In this document: positions 24,121 to 36,359 of the stretch, in pieces | Position numbering within the stretch: the first letter of the stretch is position 1 | How the letters are laid out: each line of letters opens with the position of its first letter | From: Biscogniauxia marginata | Lineage: Eukaryota; Ascomycota; Sordariomycetes; Xylariales; Xylariaceae | DNA length: 64,000 nt | Assembly: GCA_022695795.1 (NCBI GenBank) | Contig: MU404089.1 | Location: 297,533 to 361,532, forward strand | Direction of reading: 5' to 3' | Program-made: the position numbers and the translations under genes | Notes under the pieces: model-generated | What the model saw: only the letters and a program-made list of their open reading frames with translations | Databases searched by the model: none | Told to the model about the DNA's origin: nothing

Positions 24121-26088
24121 TCAATGGAACTGGTCCTCGGTGACGCCCTTGCCCATGGCGGCGGTGCTGCTGACGCCGCCCGTGACCATCTTCTGCAGCT
24201 CGTCGACGTAGGTGGCGCCGCTCCACTTCTGGTGCTTGACGACGTCGACGGCGCCGTCCATCTCGGGCTCCTGGACGAGCTCGCCGTAGGCGCGCATGCC
24301 GACGCGCGCGTACGCGCGCGCGAACTGGTCGCTGATGAGCGCCGTCGTGTGCAGGCCCGCCAGCGTGATGAACTGCCAGCAGTACCCCAGCGCCGCCAGG
24401 CGGCGGATGTACGTCTCCTGCTCGTCGCGCGGCATCGCCGCCTTCCAGTTGAAGGAGGGCGAGAGGTTGTAGGCTAGCCTGTTGGTTTTGGGAGAGGAAG
24501 AGATTAGTTATTTTTTATTTTTTTGTTTCCGAATTTCTTTTTTAACTTGGGGATTATTCGGGTTGAGATTGAGGGATTAAAAGGGGGGGGTTCGTGTGAT
24601 CAGACATCTCGTGCCGAACAAGAGTAAGAGAGTTCAGAAAGGGGTAAGACAGAGGTTTAAAAAAAAAAAAAAACTCACTTCTGCTCCGGGTAAACGGCGT
24701 GCACGCCCTCGGCGAACTCGCGCGCCTGCGCGAAGTCGGGGAGCTTGCTCTCCATCCAGATGGCGTCGCAGTAGGGGGCGTAGGCGACGGCGCGGTTGAC
24801 GGCGCAGTCGCAGCCGCCCTTGAGGCGGTAGAAGCCCTCGCGCGTGCGGGGGGCGTCCCAGTCGAAGAAGACGTCGGCGCCACCGGTGGCGGCGCGGGCG
24901 AGCGCGCGCGCCTCGGCGTGGCTCTTGCCGCGGGCCCGCGCCAGGTACTGGCGCGCGAGGTCCTTGGGGTTCTGGCCCGCGAGCGCCGGGTTGGCGCGGA
25001 TCGCGTCGACGACGGCCTCGTCGAAGCGCTTGAGCCCGGCCTGCTGGACCCACGAGTCCTCGATGGCCTGCAGCTCGTCGCCCGTCTTGCCCGCGCGCTC
25101 GGCCGCGATCATCAGGTCGTTGAGCGGCTGCAGGTTCGGGTTCGTCGACCCCATGATGAAGGCGTGGTCGCGCGGGTCGATCGTCGTCGTGATCAGCGTC
25201 GCCGCCTCGGCGTCCGTCCGCGCCACCGCCACCAGGTCGGTGCCCATGATGTCCGCCTGCGCCCGGATCGCCACCAGCCGGTTGATGTGCTCGCTGATCG
25301 GCACCAGCACCTTGCCCGCCATGTGCCCGCACTTCTTGGTCCCGGGTGCCTGGTCTTCTATGTGGATGCCGGCGGCGCCGCTCTCGATGAACAGCTTCGT
25401 GAGCTTCATCACTGCCGTCAGGCCGCCGTGCCCGGTGTCCGCGTCGGCGATGATCGGGCGCAGGTAGTCGATGTTGGCGAGCTTGTCACGGGCAGGTTTT
25501 GGCGTGCTGAGACGCTCTTGTCGCTGCTTTCGGTCGTGGAATAGCTGTGCCATGAACAGGTGCTTCACCTTGTTGGGGACGGTGGTCTTCTCGTTGTAAG
25601 TCATAAAACTCTACGGGCTTGGGTTTATTATTTTGTCAACTTACGTATGGGTAGTCGGCCAGATCGGGACCGGGCTCGTCAGATGAGGAGGCAGTTGACG
25701 ATGACTGCCAGCCCGAAACATAGACCGTATCTAAGTACTTGGCCATTTGTGTGACCATCGTCGGTTCTAAGCAGCCATAGGTATAGCTAGCATCACGATT
25801 CTACTTCCATATTTAGTACAAGTGTCCCTGGCCACCGATTCGGGTATGTTCCCTAACCTTGAAGCGATTCTCAAGAATATTCCATAGCTTCTTTGACTGT
25901 GCATTGCTTGGATATTGGATCGGTAGGTGACCTCTTTTGGAGACGATCTGCTCGGCAGTGAATGGGCGCTTGGTATATCTCCATCTCGGGTCACTCCACC
26001 ACTTCTTAACTGCTTCGACTTCCTGTGCGAACAGCTCGTCCTCGACGTTGGGGTCCACAGCCGTGTTGATCATGTTGTTAGACGCCAT
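24121..26088 (-). CDS. acuD: Isocitrate lyase
   Basis: Four exons, 26088-25858, 25800-25645, 25586-24679 and 24478-24121, encode 550 residues. It cleaves isocitrate to succinate and glyoxylate, the first step of the glyoxylate shunt needed for growth on acetate, fatty acids or ethanol. Seen: the N-terminal [20 protein letters not shown], then [20 protein letters not shown] and YVSGWQSS. The catalytic KKCGH lies at ~213-217, with SPSFNWK near the C-terminus. The third acceptor is set at 25587 because it gives DYPY-TTVPNKV without extra residues; an alternative at about 25613 would add eight. The protein ends QFH, so there is no SKL-type peroxisomal signal. The third intron (200 nt) carries a 15-nt poly-A run. 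Exons 3 and 4 are far richer in G/C at third codon positions than exons 1 and 2. Symbol after the Aspergillus gene (Neurospora acu-3). Confidence 0.95.
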
Positions 26089-28087
26089 GATAGGCAAGCT
26101 GGATAAGCAACGAGTATCACTCAATAAGATATGTAGATACGATGGATGAAGCGACGGGCACCACAGCTCCAGAAGTAATAAGCTACCAAGTTATGTAGAA
26201 GAATAGATAAGTTGGTACAAGATGTAGTATGTATAATACGCTACTTGTTTGAGCCCAGCAACGAAGTAGTAGGAAATCGTTTCGAAGTTGAACTAACAAT
26301 AGACAAGATCGAGAGAGGAGTAAAGAAGTTAAGAGCCCAGAACTCCGGAGCCAAAGCTGAAAGAGAAATACAAAGGTTTATTTACGGAAGCCCAGACATA
26401 ACCCACGTACCTCGAGTCAAGCTGATAACATAGCTCGGAAGCGATCGGTCAAGCGGCTGTGTCTATCACGGCAACCAGGAATGACTATTCGATCTGGCGT
26501 CATGGATCACCCCAGTCGCGCCCCACGGGCAGACCTCTGCTTCTCCCTGTCTGGTCTCGGCCTGCATGCTGGCCACTAATAAGGGGAGGCGAGGGCGAAG
26601 GCGATCGTCTCCCGTCTTCCCTCGGGATCAGGCGACTCGAAGGGGAAAGATTCTGACGTCTGGATGAGAGGCTCTTCTCGGCCCAAGGGCATAAGTCAGG
26701 AGAGCAGTCACCAATAGGATGCCGTAATTGGCCGAGTTGCCGAGCTAGGGGAGACGAAGAAAAGCTAGACATGGGTCCTAATTGGGTCTTCCCTTTCCAA
26801 CCCACCCCCCTGGTCCCCCGCAATGTTGGTCGAGAGAGTCGAGGTCGAGAGGAACAAGCCGGGGTCATACATGATGTACCCACGTATGCATACCTACTTA
26901 CAGGTGATTGACATTTGACAATGACGCAGAGTTTCTCCAAGAACCATCGAAACATAGTCGACTAACAATTGACAATGCCCGTGGGGTTATCTCGGAATGT
27001 GTTGACAGGGTATAAACAAGTTGTTATTCTCTTGTCGAGTCATTTCCTCGCTATACCCATCATCTATTTTTCTCTCTCTAAATTCTCTAATTAGAACTTT
27101 AAACCATCGCAAGTTGCATGTTTAACGGTGAAGCATATCAAGTGTCCCGAATTAGTAATTGAAGCTTGAGTTTGTCCCATCCATGTGGCACCGTTCCCCA
27201 CGATTACGCCTGGGGATTCGGGGCGCCTTGACTTGACATGTGAAAGCGAGGGACCCATCAGCAGACGGATTGCGTGTACATACATTATCAAAGAAAGAGT
27301 AGTGAACCCATTCTAACATATTTCTATTCTAGGGTACCTGTCCAAAAACGTATTGTTCATTGGTCAATTCGGCGAGTAGTCCCGCGGACAATGAGTTCAG
27401 GCCTCGGCTCTTATACTGAGACATGCTCCTGCGGAAAGTTTCGCTAACAACGGTAATATACCGTCTAGTTTTAGTTTTTCTTCACATGACATTCGTGGCG
27501 CATCAATATTAGGATTGATAGTACAAGATGGTTTTGTTGGCCCACCTACGATTAACCATAACATTAAAATAGAAACCCCGTTTTTCCAATTAATAAGCCA
27601 CCGCTATACCTTGTATTTCGCTAAAGGTAATTATATAAGAGCTTTCGTTAAGCTACGTTATAAAATACGAAGCAAAGGAGGACGACTTGTTTCATTAAGT
27701 GGACCAGGGACACGGGTGGGAGGAAGAAGAGACTTTCCGCATTTTATCCCATTAGGTATGTCTCCAGCATGCGTTTGGCTCCATTGTTCGTGTGCAGTTC
27801 TGGATTTGGAATCCAGGATTCTAGGATTCTAGGATGCTGGTACGGTTTCGGATCTATGTTCATCTGAGATCACGGGGCTTGGCGCCAACCTGGAGGTATT
27901 TTGGTGGCTAGGTAGGAGGTAGGGCGCACAGATAATAAATAGGCTTGGCCCTTGACTTGATCACGATAGCATCTGCTTTTACTCGTATAGCAAAGCTGCA
28001 CTATACTATACTTTTCAAAAGTTGTCACGCAAACGACTCTATGGCCCAGCGCTGGCTACCCATTTGCTTTGACCTTGCTCTATTTTA
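26089..28087. other. Intergenic: isocitrate lyase promoter and kinase 3' region
   Basis: About 2 kb without a supported gene. The right part (27300-27700) is AT-rich. No known acetate-response element could be placed with confidence. Confidence 0.4.
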
Positions 28088-29510
28088 CTAACTATTAAGC
28101 CATGGATCTCGGAGCAGTTGTTTCGCTTCCTTCCGGTCTTCCGGCCGCCATTGCAACATTGATCCAACGAAAGCGAGAAAAGCTTTCTTATTTTCGCCCT
28201 CAAGGTATTCCTCTGATTCGCCCAAACTCGTGGCTTGCGGTATGGGCGCCTCGGCTTTCCATTGTCCTATTCATGAAATCGTTAGCAACGTGCCTGACCG
28301 GCAACGAGTCGGATATATTTACCATCTTCCGTGAAGAACTCCTTGCTTCTCACGCCGCACTGGAGCAGATCTAACGGCGGCGGCCCAAGCGTGCCAACCA
28401 CCTCGGCAAGATGAGCTCGCGTCGAGTACCCCTTGCCATCTGGATCATCGCCGTAGAAGAGATGCTTTCCTTCGAACAGGTCCCATATCTACGATACGAT
28501 TGTCAGTATGTCTTGTATGTGTTAGGCTCGTAACGAAATCCACCAAAGACATGTACGAACCATAGCTCCGACGCTCCATATATCTACCGGGTAGCTCCAT
28601 TCAACTTTCAGCATCACTTCTGGTGATCTGTAGACATTCGGTTGTGCGTCATGGTTTCTTTTTCGATCACCGCGAACGGAGGAATCAAAGTCGCTCAGGA
28701 CTACGCCACCGAAATCCGCCGGCAATTGAAAGCGTCGAGACGCGTATATTGGAGTCCCATTTACGATCTTACGGGGCGAAGGCGATTCCATTTCCTCGTT
28801 AGTGAATGCGTCAAGGATGCTCTCATCGACAATGTCTTGTAAGATGTTGTCGGCCTTGATATCTGCAGTTGATGGGTCATCCCGGGTAGAAGCCCGTAAC
28901 CGAATGCCACGCACCTGTATGAACGAGTTTACACTCAGTGTGTAGACAGTCAAGTGCTAAAAAAACGTGCTTTAGGCCAGCTTTCAAAAGCGGCTCTGTA
29001 AATCGATTGTTCGGGTTGCAGCGGAGCAGATCTCTCCAACTGTCCCACATTGGTTTTTGAACAAGACAGTGATGGTCACCGCCGCGGTGTTTGAGTACGA
29101 AGGTATCCAAGGCTGCCCGCACATGGCGATAACCGGGATGTGAAGGATTTGCCTTACTCAAATTGCCGTAGGCCTCGAACTCTTCTCGGTCGCCTCCATC
29201 GCGTGTATACACTTTGAGAGCCACGTGCTTGTGCTCACTGAAGCCGTCAGTCAGTGCATATTCAGGCCGTCGAGTTGAATGGCTTACAGGAGATTGCGAG
29301 CTAGCCACACCGTAGAGGTGGTGCCAAAGCCCAATTTGCCTAAGACGTGATACTTGGAGGCATATACGGCTCCAATATTCACAGGGTAAAATCGTCCCGC
29401 AATGAACTCGTCGAACTGCTAACGATCTCGAAACCGGATGACGGAAATAGCAACGGCAACGACGGCGCTCTACGCGTTAAGTTTCTCGCCCATTTGAAGA
29501 GAGCTACCAT
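28088..29510 (-). CDS. SRPK-like serine/threonine protein kinase, probably a decaying copy
   Basis: Five exon blocks with in-phase splice sites are clear: 29415-29288, 29237-28915, 28862-28561, 28488-28323 and 28266-28088. In order they encode the Gly-rich loop (KLGFGTTSTVWLA), the ATP-binding lysine (HVALKVYTRDG), CLVQKPMWDSWRDLL, and the SRPK-type catalytic loop (HTDIKADNIL). Then come NHDAQPNVYRSPE, DIWSVGAM, WDLFEGKHLFYGDDPDGKG and a final LQWRPEDRKEAK helix. SRPKs phosphorylate Ser-Arg proteins; this filamentous-fungal branch is often multicopy and of unknown target. Two defects are seen. The activation-loop DFG reads Asp-Phe-Asp. The conserved N-terminal lead-in (start at 29510; FKWARNLTRRAP, GFEIV) is in a different frame from the kinase body, which has a stop just upstream of 29415. 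No intron joins them convincingly. It is either a young pseudogene or a sequencing/assembly indel. Confidence 0.72.
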
Positions 29511-30269
29511 GTTTGCAACAAAAAAAAGGGAAGTTATAATATATTTCTGTTCAGATTAAGAATCTTCTAACTAATAATGATATTATTATTATATACCTAC
29601 CTAATGATTTAAATTAAAATATGTTATTTTAAAAATAAGAGATTCACTTATAAAAACGCAATTTTCCTTTTTCCTTTTTTTTTTTTTTTTTTTTTTTTTT
29701 TTCAAATATTATAATGAATTAGGTACATTTACCACGCGAGTCGGTAAACTTGATTGATAGTTCCTAGGTGGTTGTGTGTAATACATAAATTACCATCAAG
29801 CTGACTGGATGAGATCTTAAACGGAATATAACGGGTCACGAAGGTAGGCAAGTGGGTATGCTATATAAATCCCCTGGCTTTCCACCCGCCCGAAATCGAT
29901 CCTAAGATATAAACGGGTTAGTGAAGAGCGTTCATTGGGTCGCTTTCTCGGATCTAGGTTAATTTAGTAGCCCAGTCGTCCCATTGGAATTTTGCTATTT
30001 ATTTTCAAAACGAGCCTAAAAGCTAGCTACACATACGACACCACGGACAACCGACTACTAGCACATATTGATTACTCTCTCGCCAATTCCTGGTATGCTA
30101 TGCGAGCCCCGATTAGAACTCGCCATTAAAAAATGCAGTCCACCATTACGGCGCCTAGTTCCCTTGCATGACTCCCAACCCCGTACACGTTGTTAAAACC
30201 CAGGGGCAGATCAGGTGAAAGGCCAACCAAAGAATCCAGAGCTAGAGAAAACAACTTAAAACCCGATGA
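29511..30269. other. AT-rich intergenic region
   Basis: Strongly AT-rich around 29560-29720, including a long poly-T tract. No gene is seen; the trehalase 3' end is at the right. Confidence 0.5.
29675..29702. repeat. Poly-T tract (28 nt)
   Basis: An uninterrupted run of T within AT-rich DNA between the kinase and trehalase genes. Confidence 0.9.
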
Positions 30270-32752
30270 TCAAATCAGCTCTTGGAGCATTTTCTCTTCC
30301 CTCGCGAGCTGGGCTTTCTCGTACGTGTCGTAAGGGGTAAGTGTGCCTAAAGCTCTCTTCATCTCTGTATTGATGAACTGGAGGCCATAGACGTAGCTGG
30401 CATTGACCCAACCAAATCTATATAAAAAGGTTAGCAAATGTCACCCCTTGGAAAATGCTCGCTATAGAGTACTTACCCTTCTTTCGCAACACCTTTGAAA
30501 TCAAGTCCCTGATTCCCGTACTCCGCGTCCACCCGGTGAGGATCGACTGGGCGCGTGACATCGTATTTTTCCACAACAACGCCGTTGAAATCGAAGAAGG
30601 CCTTTGTGATCATAAACAGCCACTTATATGCCAACTTCTGTGCGAGGTCTGCATATCCATAGCGGAAGAGACCGGTCCAAGCCAACATTTGTTGCGGCGC
30701 CCACCCATAGGGATAGTCCCACTGTCGGTTCGGTCGTTCTAAGCTGACTTCACCACGAGATTTCTCCGTGCCGGACAGGAGACCACCGTATGCTTCAAAC
30801 TTGGGAACCGCGCTCTGAACGACCCTCGCTGCCTTCTCGGGCTCCGGCACTCCCGCCCAGAGCGGCCAGAAGGTCGTGCACGATTCGTAAGTGCACTGCT
30901 CTTGTTTCACCGTGTCGTAGTCAAAGTACATGCCTTCCTTCTCATTCCAACAATACTTGTGTATGGCCGCCCGGCGGCGCTTCCAACGGCGGTCCCACAA
31001 GGCCGAAGTTTCGATCTGATCAGGCACCATCGATCCGCTGCACCACTCAGCCGGGATCTTCAACTGATCGCCGAAAACATTGCGGATGGTCCGAGCAATG
31101 TCCACCTCGTACTTGTAGAGCAACGAGTTGAGATCGATAGTGGCTAAGTTGGCACACACTCTTTCGAGCCGGTACGAGGTATCGTGTCCGGATTCGCGGA
31201 CCGCTCGATCATGCAAGAAGTACTCGTCGAGTTCGGGTTCTTTCACCTCGCCGTAATTATAAGCTCGCACGAATTGCTGAAAACTCATGTTGTACTTCTC
31301 TGCATAGGGCTCAATGACGTGCACGAAATGGGACGCCTCAGTCTCCGGCGGGACGCCAAGTCCTTCCGGTCGGTACCTCGACAGACCAGTCTTTGGATCC
31401 AGGCGTGGCTCGGCCATCCACACGGTATAATACTCCTTGATCGCAGCAATCATAGCTTCCCGCAGGAATTCCTTGGCACCTGGCTCGTGTTGTATCTTTT
31501 CGTACACTCGAAGTGCCATGTCCGTTAGAAACGGGGGCTGTGATCGACAAAGATAATACGACCTAGTCGCATTGAGGATCTTGCCGTAGTGTCTGATGCA
31601 GAAACAGAAATTTTGAACCATGGACTTGGCCAGGTGTACCTTATCGCTGACGAGAAGGCCTAGTGATTCCATGTAGCTGTCCCATCCGTACAGTTCATTG
31701 AATCTTCCTCCCGGGACCACGAAAGGCAACCCCCGGAGCGTCTTTCCCCCCGTTTGCGGATCCACGACTTCTTCCATGGCGACAGCCAAGAGCCCTGGTT
31801 TCTCGTTCATGTCACGGACCAGTTCCGGGGTAATTTTCTCGGGTAGAAGCTGGACGTCCAATCGTATCTCAGGCCGCTCGCGTGCCAGTTTCTGGTAATA
31901 CTCGTATTGTTCTGGAGCCCCTCTGGGTACGTATATGCGGGGCCGAGGATCATCTGTCCAGTCCTTGGTATCTTTCGCTGCCACTTCGATACTGGAAGCA
32001 TCGATCCGACGAGTTAAGCCTTCCCAGAACTGATTATTGATGAGTCTTGATAATCTGCTCACGGGATTCTCGTTTAGGCGACCGATATCGAGAACGATCC
32101 GTTTCCGGCCGTACTCCTTAGCCATAGAGAGCTCTTGAAGGAGGTTCGACAGCATATAGGTTCCTCGAATGTCGAAGCGATTGTGCCCACCCGATGCTGC
32201 TGTTCTCAGCGACATTACCTGTCGAAGACGTCTCAGTTACCGACCACTGCTGCCAATTCGAAATCTATCACATACCTTGGGACCAACATCCTCGATGGTA
32301 ATCTGCATATTTCCGTCGGTATCCTCTTGTGCAGCCAAGCTCTCGATGGTGTGCTCGACATCGATCAAAAATTGGCGCGAGTGTGGTCTACTAGACTCAT
32401 CTGAGGACGATAACTGTCAGGTAACCCGTCTATGGCCTCTTTTGTATCCCGGGAGAATTATCATACCATGGCTTCCCCGTCTGTATCGCCCTTGCATTCC
32501 CATGCGTTCCATCTCGCGAACCATGCCATCCTAGCTTCGCCTTAGTACTCATCTCGACAACAGCTATCGGGGCAGATAAGGACGTACTTGGGAGTATGTG
32601 CGATGTCGTTTATGGAACCGGTCCAAATGTCGGTTTTCGGAGGTATAGTAAGTCCTGGCATCCTCGAAGACATCGAGGTCTTCACTCGAGGCGGTGCTAC
32701 CAGCTCGTCGGTGTTGGGGTGTTCCCGAGTTCGGGGCTAGTAGGTCGGCCAT
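30270..32752 (-). CDS. Neutral trehalase (GH37, calcium-binding type)
   Basis: Five exons, 32752-32588, 32530-32467, 32400-32276, 32218-30477 and 30417-30270, encode 747 residues. It hydrolyses cytosolic alpha,alpha-trehalose to two glucose molecules during germination and stress recovery. Seen: N-terminal RRAGS (15-19) and RRGS (72-75), which match protein kinase A sites of this class, and an EF-like calcium loop [12 protein letters not shown] (~103-114). GH37 signatures are [15 protein letters not shown] (from ~287) and [10 protein letters not shown] near the end. The first in-frame M-like codon is GTG, so the ATG at 32752 is the start. All four introns are short (57-66 nt). Regulation by cAMP/PKA and calcium is known for the yeast homologue Nth1 and inferred here. 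Nothing looks damaged. Comparable to Aspergillus treB. Confidence 0.95.
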
Positions 32753-35700
32753 CACAAGCGGAAAGAGAATGAAGCTTGTATGGTTCGGGAGAAATGGGAA
32801 CGAATAGTCGAGTGGTCAGGGCAATGGGGAAAGGCGATATTCTATGTGTATATACTTATATACAAGGCAGGGGGTGGCGACTTCACAAGTTGGTCTGTTG
32901 GTACAATCAAGTCAGTTAGCTGTCGGTCAGTCGTTCTTTGTCCCGGAAGGATACTCCCCGTCTAGACAATCCCGACCAGGTCAGCACGGCAAACAGGTTG
33001 CTTACTGTGAAGTGAGCCCAATGGCAGTCAGGATCTCAAGCCGCTCGGGGTTTGGCCGTTCGTGATGCTGATGGGGAATCTGGGGTGGTCTGAGAAGCAA
33101 TATAGAATAAGATGAGTCTCGTCTAGGGAAATGCGATACGGAGAGGAATCGTGAGACTGTCTGGTATGGAAATTGAGGCTTGAGGGCGCTAAAGGGTCCT
33201 TGCGCGAGGGTATAATCCCGGCAACCACCTGATAATCCTTGCTTCTTTTCTTTTCTTTTCTTTTTTCTTTTTTTCTTTTTCGTTTTTACTCCAAGGTCGT
33301 CGAACTCGGGCTCTGAACAGCGAGGAGAGGGTTGGCGAGGCGACCTAATTGTCTTGTCGGATAAAAAGCTTGAGATGCGGTGGAGTAGGTAAAGACAAGG
33401 GGACGCTTTTACAGGATGATGTCAGAATACAATTCGCAGTAAAGCGAGCAGCTAAAGTGGAAGTAGCGTAGGTACTTATTAAATAAAGTAGGTTAGTGGA
33501 AACGCTCGCACAAGTCAGGATGAAATCCCCACTAGTAAGACATCCATCGCCTTCTGGCTCTTCCACCGTCTTCTCCCATGCCACTAATAGTTTACATACT
33601 TCCTTACTATCTATGCTTAATGTGGCCAATTCCATTTTGCACCTACATACGTGCTACTAACGACGCTCTAGTCGCGACTTACGCTATTAAAATGTATGAA
33701 TTTCTCTTTTGCGGACCTCCCCATACTTCTTCCATGTACCATACCTACGGTCTCTGCTATCGTCAAACACACCGACATTTTTATCCGATAGTGTTATCGG
33801 AGGTAATAGTGTACACCACCACACCACACCACACCACATATACCACCCACCACCATATCACTATATCTACCTAGGTAGTGTACCGAGCCCTACCAGCCCA
33901 CCCGATCAATGTCCAATGGCCCTTACGGTGGAGAACAGGGTCCTCAATAATCGCTGCACGATGATGATAAAACCCCACCGGCGTTCCATCGAATCTCTCT
34001 CGGTGCTACACCGCGCACAGCCCTTCTCGAATCATTGCTCGCCAGAATGTAACACGGCGATTCTTGTGATATCCCCAAACGAACCGGGCCGATGACGGCC
34101 TGTCGCTGCAGCAAGCAGCAGCAGCAGCAGCATCATCATCACTATTGACAACTCACACCTCAACAAATAGTTTACATATTCAAATCTTTTGTGCTATACA
34201 GGTACAGACCCCCGTCCACCCCTCCCCGCAACTACTGTAGGTATCTGCACTACCTAGTAGTGTATATAGGCTTGGCTAGGTATACAAGGGCCCCCACCGC
34301 TACCATCTTGCGATCGCCACAGGGAGCTGATTCCTTAGTCCCCACGTGGGGGGAAGGATGTTTTGACTTCAAGTCCTACTACTGGCATCACAAACTTCTG
34401 GGAGAGGGGGCTCTTACAAACTCAATTCCAGCTCTAGCAGAGACATTACCATCTAATTACCTACATGAAAACGTCTTACTCGGGTACGTGTATGACAACT
34501 GTTCAGCACGAACCTTAGCCGTCCATCGACCGGGATGCTCCTGCAAGCCTCGTGGGAACATCTGAGCTGGCCTTCCAGAACGAGTTCAGGAGACCGGAGC
34601 ACCCATAGTTAATCTCCAGGCATTGATACGACTAGTTTTCCATTTCTTACTTATCTTAACACCCCGATAGCTCTACGGGTGACGACGGAACATGAGCTAG
34701 GGAATACTTGGGTTCTTGAAGAACGAAGTAGGTCAGGCCATCGCTACAGAAAACCCAATCATGCCTTATGACTATTTACTAGAAGCAGACCCAGGTAGCT
34801 TCCCGAAGGCGTGCGGAATAACCACTTCATCACGAGCCCGTCATTCCGGTATCATTCGGTAGAGATTTCAGAACGTTTTCCCGGAACTTTATTCTTGCTG
34901 GCTCGCCATATGTGTAGCCTGAAAATTATAGTAATGTAACTACACCCAGATTACCCAGGCTAGCAAGCCGAGATGGACCAATAGGGGTCTTGAAGATGTT
35001 TCCCACACCATCGTACCTTAAACGTGTATAGGATGCGACGCCCTGGTCACATGCTCGAGAACCACACCTCCCTAGCCTACATATATATGTATCTGGCATA
35101 TATGTGCCTGTGCCATGAGTTGCCAAGCTCAGCGGTAGATATGAAATATCCGGATAGGAGGGGAGGAGATGCAGGTACTCGGAAAAAATGACGAATGCCG
35201 CGGTCTCGGGTCTCCAGGAGCTGAGCTACCTTCGATAATATTCCTATTATCCCGCCCGATCTAGACTAGACTAGACTGGACTAGACCCCCTACGAGGTAC
35301 CTACCTACCTACCTACCAACGCTTGCAGGCCGTCCAGTCAGCCAGCTAGCCTTTATCAGCTCGCCTCAAATGTTTATATACATCGAATAGGCGTGCCAAT
35401 AATACATGCATATTACATTGGCAATAGAGACGCCACGATGGCTTCTCGCCTAGGCTCAATAAATCTTCAATACGGCCGGTTGATAGATGATCCGATTAGA
35501 GAAACCCCGATTTTCACTCGTATGGCTGAGGATTAATACGAAAAGGGGGAGGGGGGGTTAAGTCATGTCGTATCTAGTATCAGACCGACCAGTCTCGAGA
35601 ACCTGACCTGGACGAGTCCACCCATTCTAACCTACCCACCCGTAAGGTCAACCATATCCATCGCCCAACTTTACCATCTCGCAAAGCAGTACCGACGATC

Positions 35701-36359
35701 AAATCTTTCGTGTCATACTCATAGAGATTAGTCGTTCATCGTACTGAGTGGTGCTATTGAGTAGTAGGTTAGGTTATTAGTGGGTTCGCGGCAAGCGACG
35801 ACGCGCGAGGCCACTTTCTCCTGTCCTTGCTGCCACTTGCTTATGCCGAGGTACGCGACGGTGTTCTCTACCTCTTCAGCATATTCGCCGACGTGGTCTA
35901 ATCCAGGCCTAAACCTGGGATGGGGGCTAGGTGGGATATGAACGTAGTCAAGTTGAGGAGAGGGGATGTCTAGATAGGGGCTATTTGGGTATAGAGCAGA
36001 TCGGTAGTAGAAAATGGATATATTTGCCAGTTTTTTCGCCCGTTATAACTGTCACGGCGGGCACCTAGCCAACCCTACTAAGCCACCCGCTCCCAAAAGG
36101 GTAACAGAATATCAAGTCCGCCGACTTGATACCCTAGGTTGGACGATATGCCATGCGACCGTCCCCAACCGTCACAATCTATATATATCACGATGTATTT
36201 AAGTGTTCTGCGTGTCTTTCCTTTTGATTAAATAATCCCAATTGCACAATTGCTGCACCTGTGTCGGTAGCAACTCGGGCAATGCATCACCACATCACCT
36301 CCTAACGGTCCACAGGAGCAATTGCACTTAAAATATCCGTTAACTTAGATTCATTTCTT
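32753..36359. other. Large gene-poor region
   Basis: About 3.6 kb without a supported gene. It contains the trehalase promoter and several simple repeats: a CTTTT-rich stretch at about 33240-33285, ACACC units at about 33810-33840, CAG/CAT triplets at about 34110-34140, and CTAGA and CCTA stutters near 35260-35320. Frames up to 128 codons occur but read as low-complexity sequence. Confidence 0.45.
34110..34140. repeat. CAG then CAT trinucleotide repeat
   Basis: Tandem GCA/CAG triplets pass directly into CAT triplets. No supported reading frame covers them. Confidence 0.7.

Noticed and set aside
24699..25544. 281-codon plus-strand frame opposite isocitrate lyase
   Set aside because: Mirror of a G/C-rich third-position coding exon; no protein-like motifs.
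28102..28374. 90-codon plus-strand frame
   Set aside because: Lies opposite the last exon and intron of the kinase, whose C-terminal helix (LQWRPEDRKEAK) reads on the minus strand.
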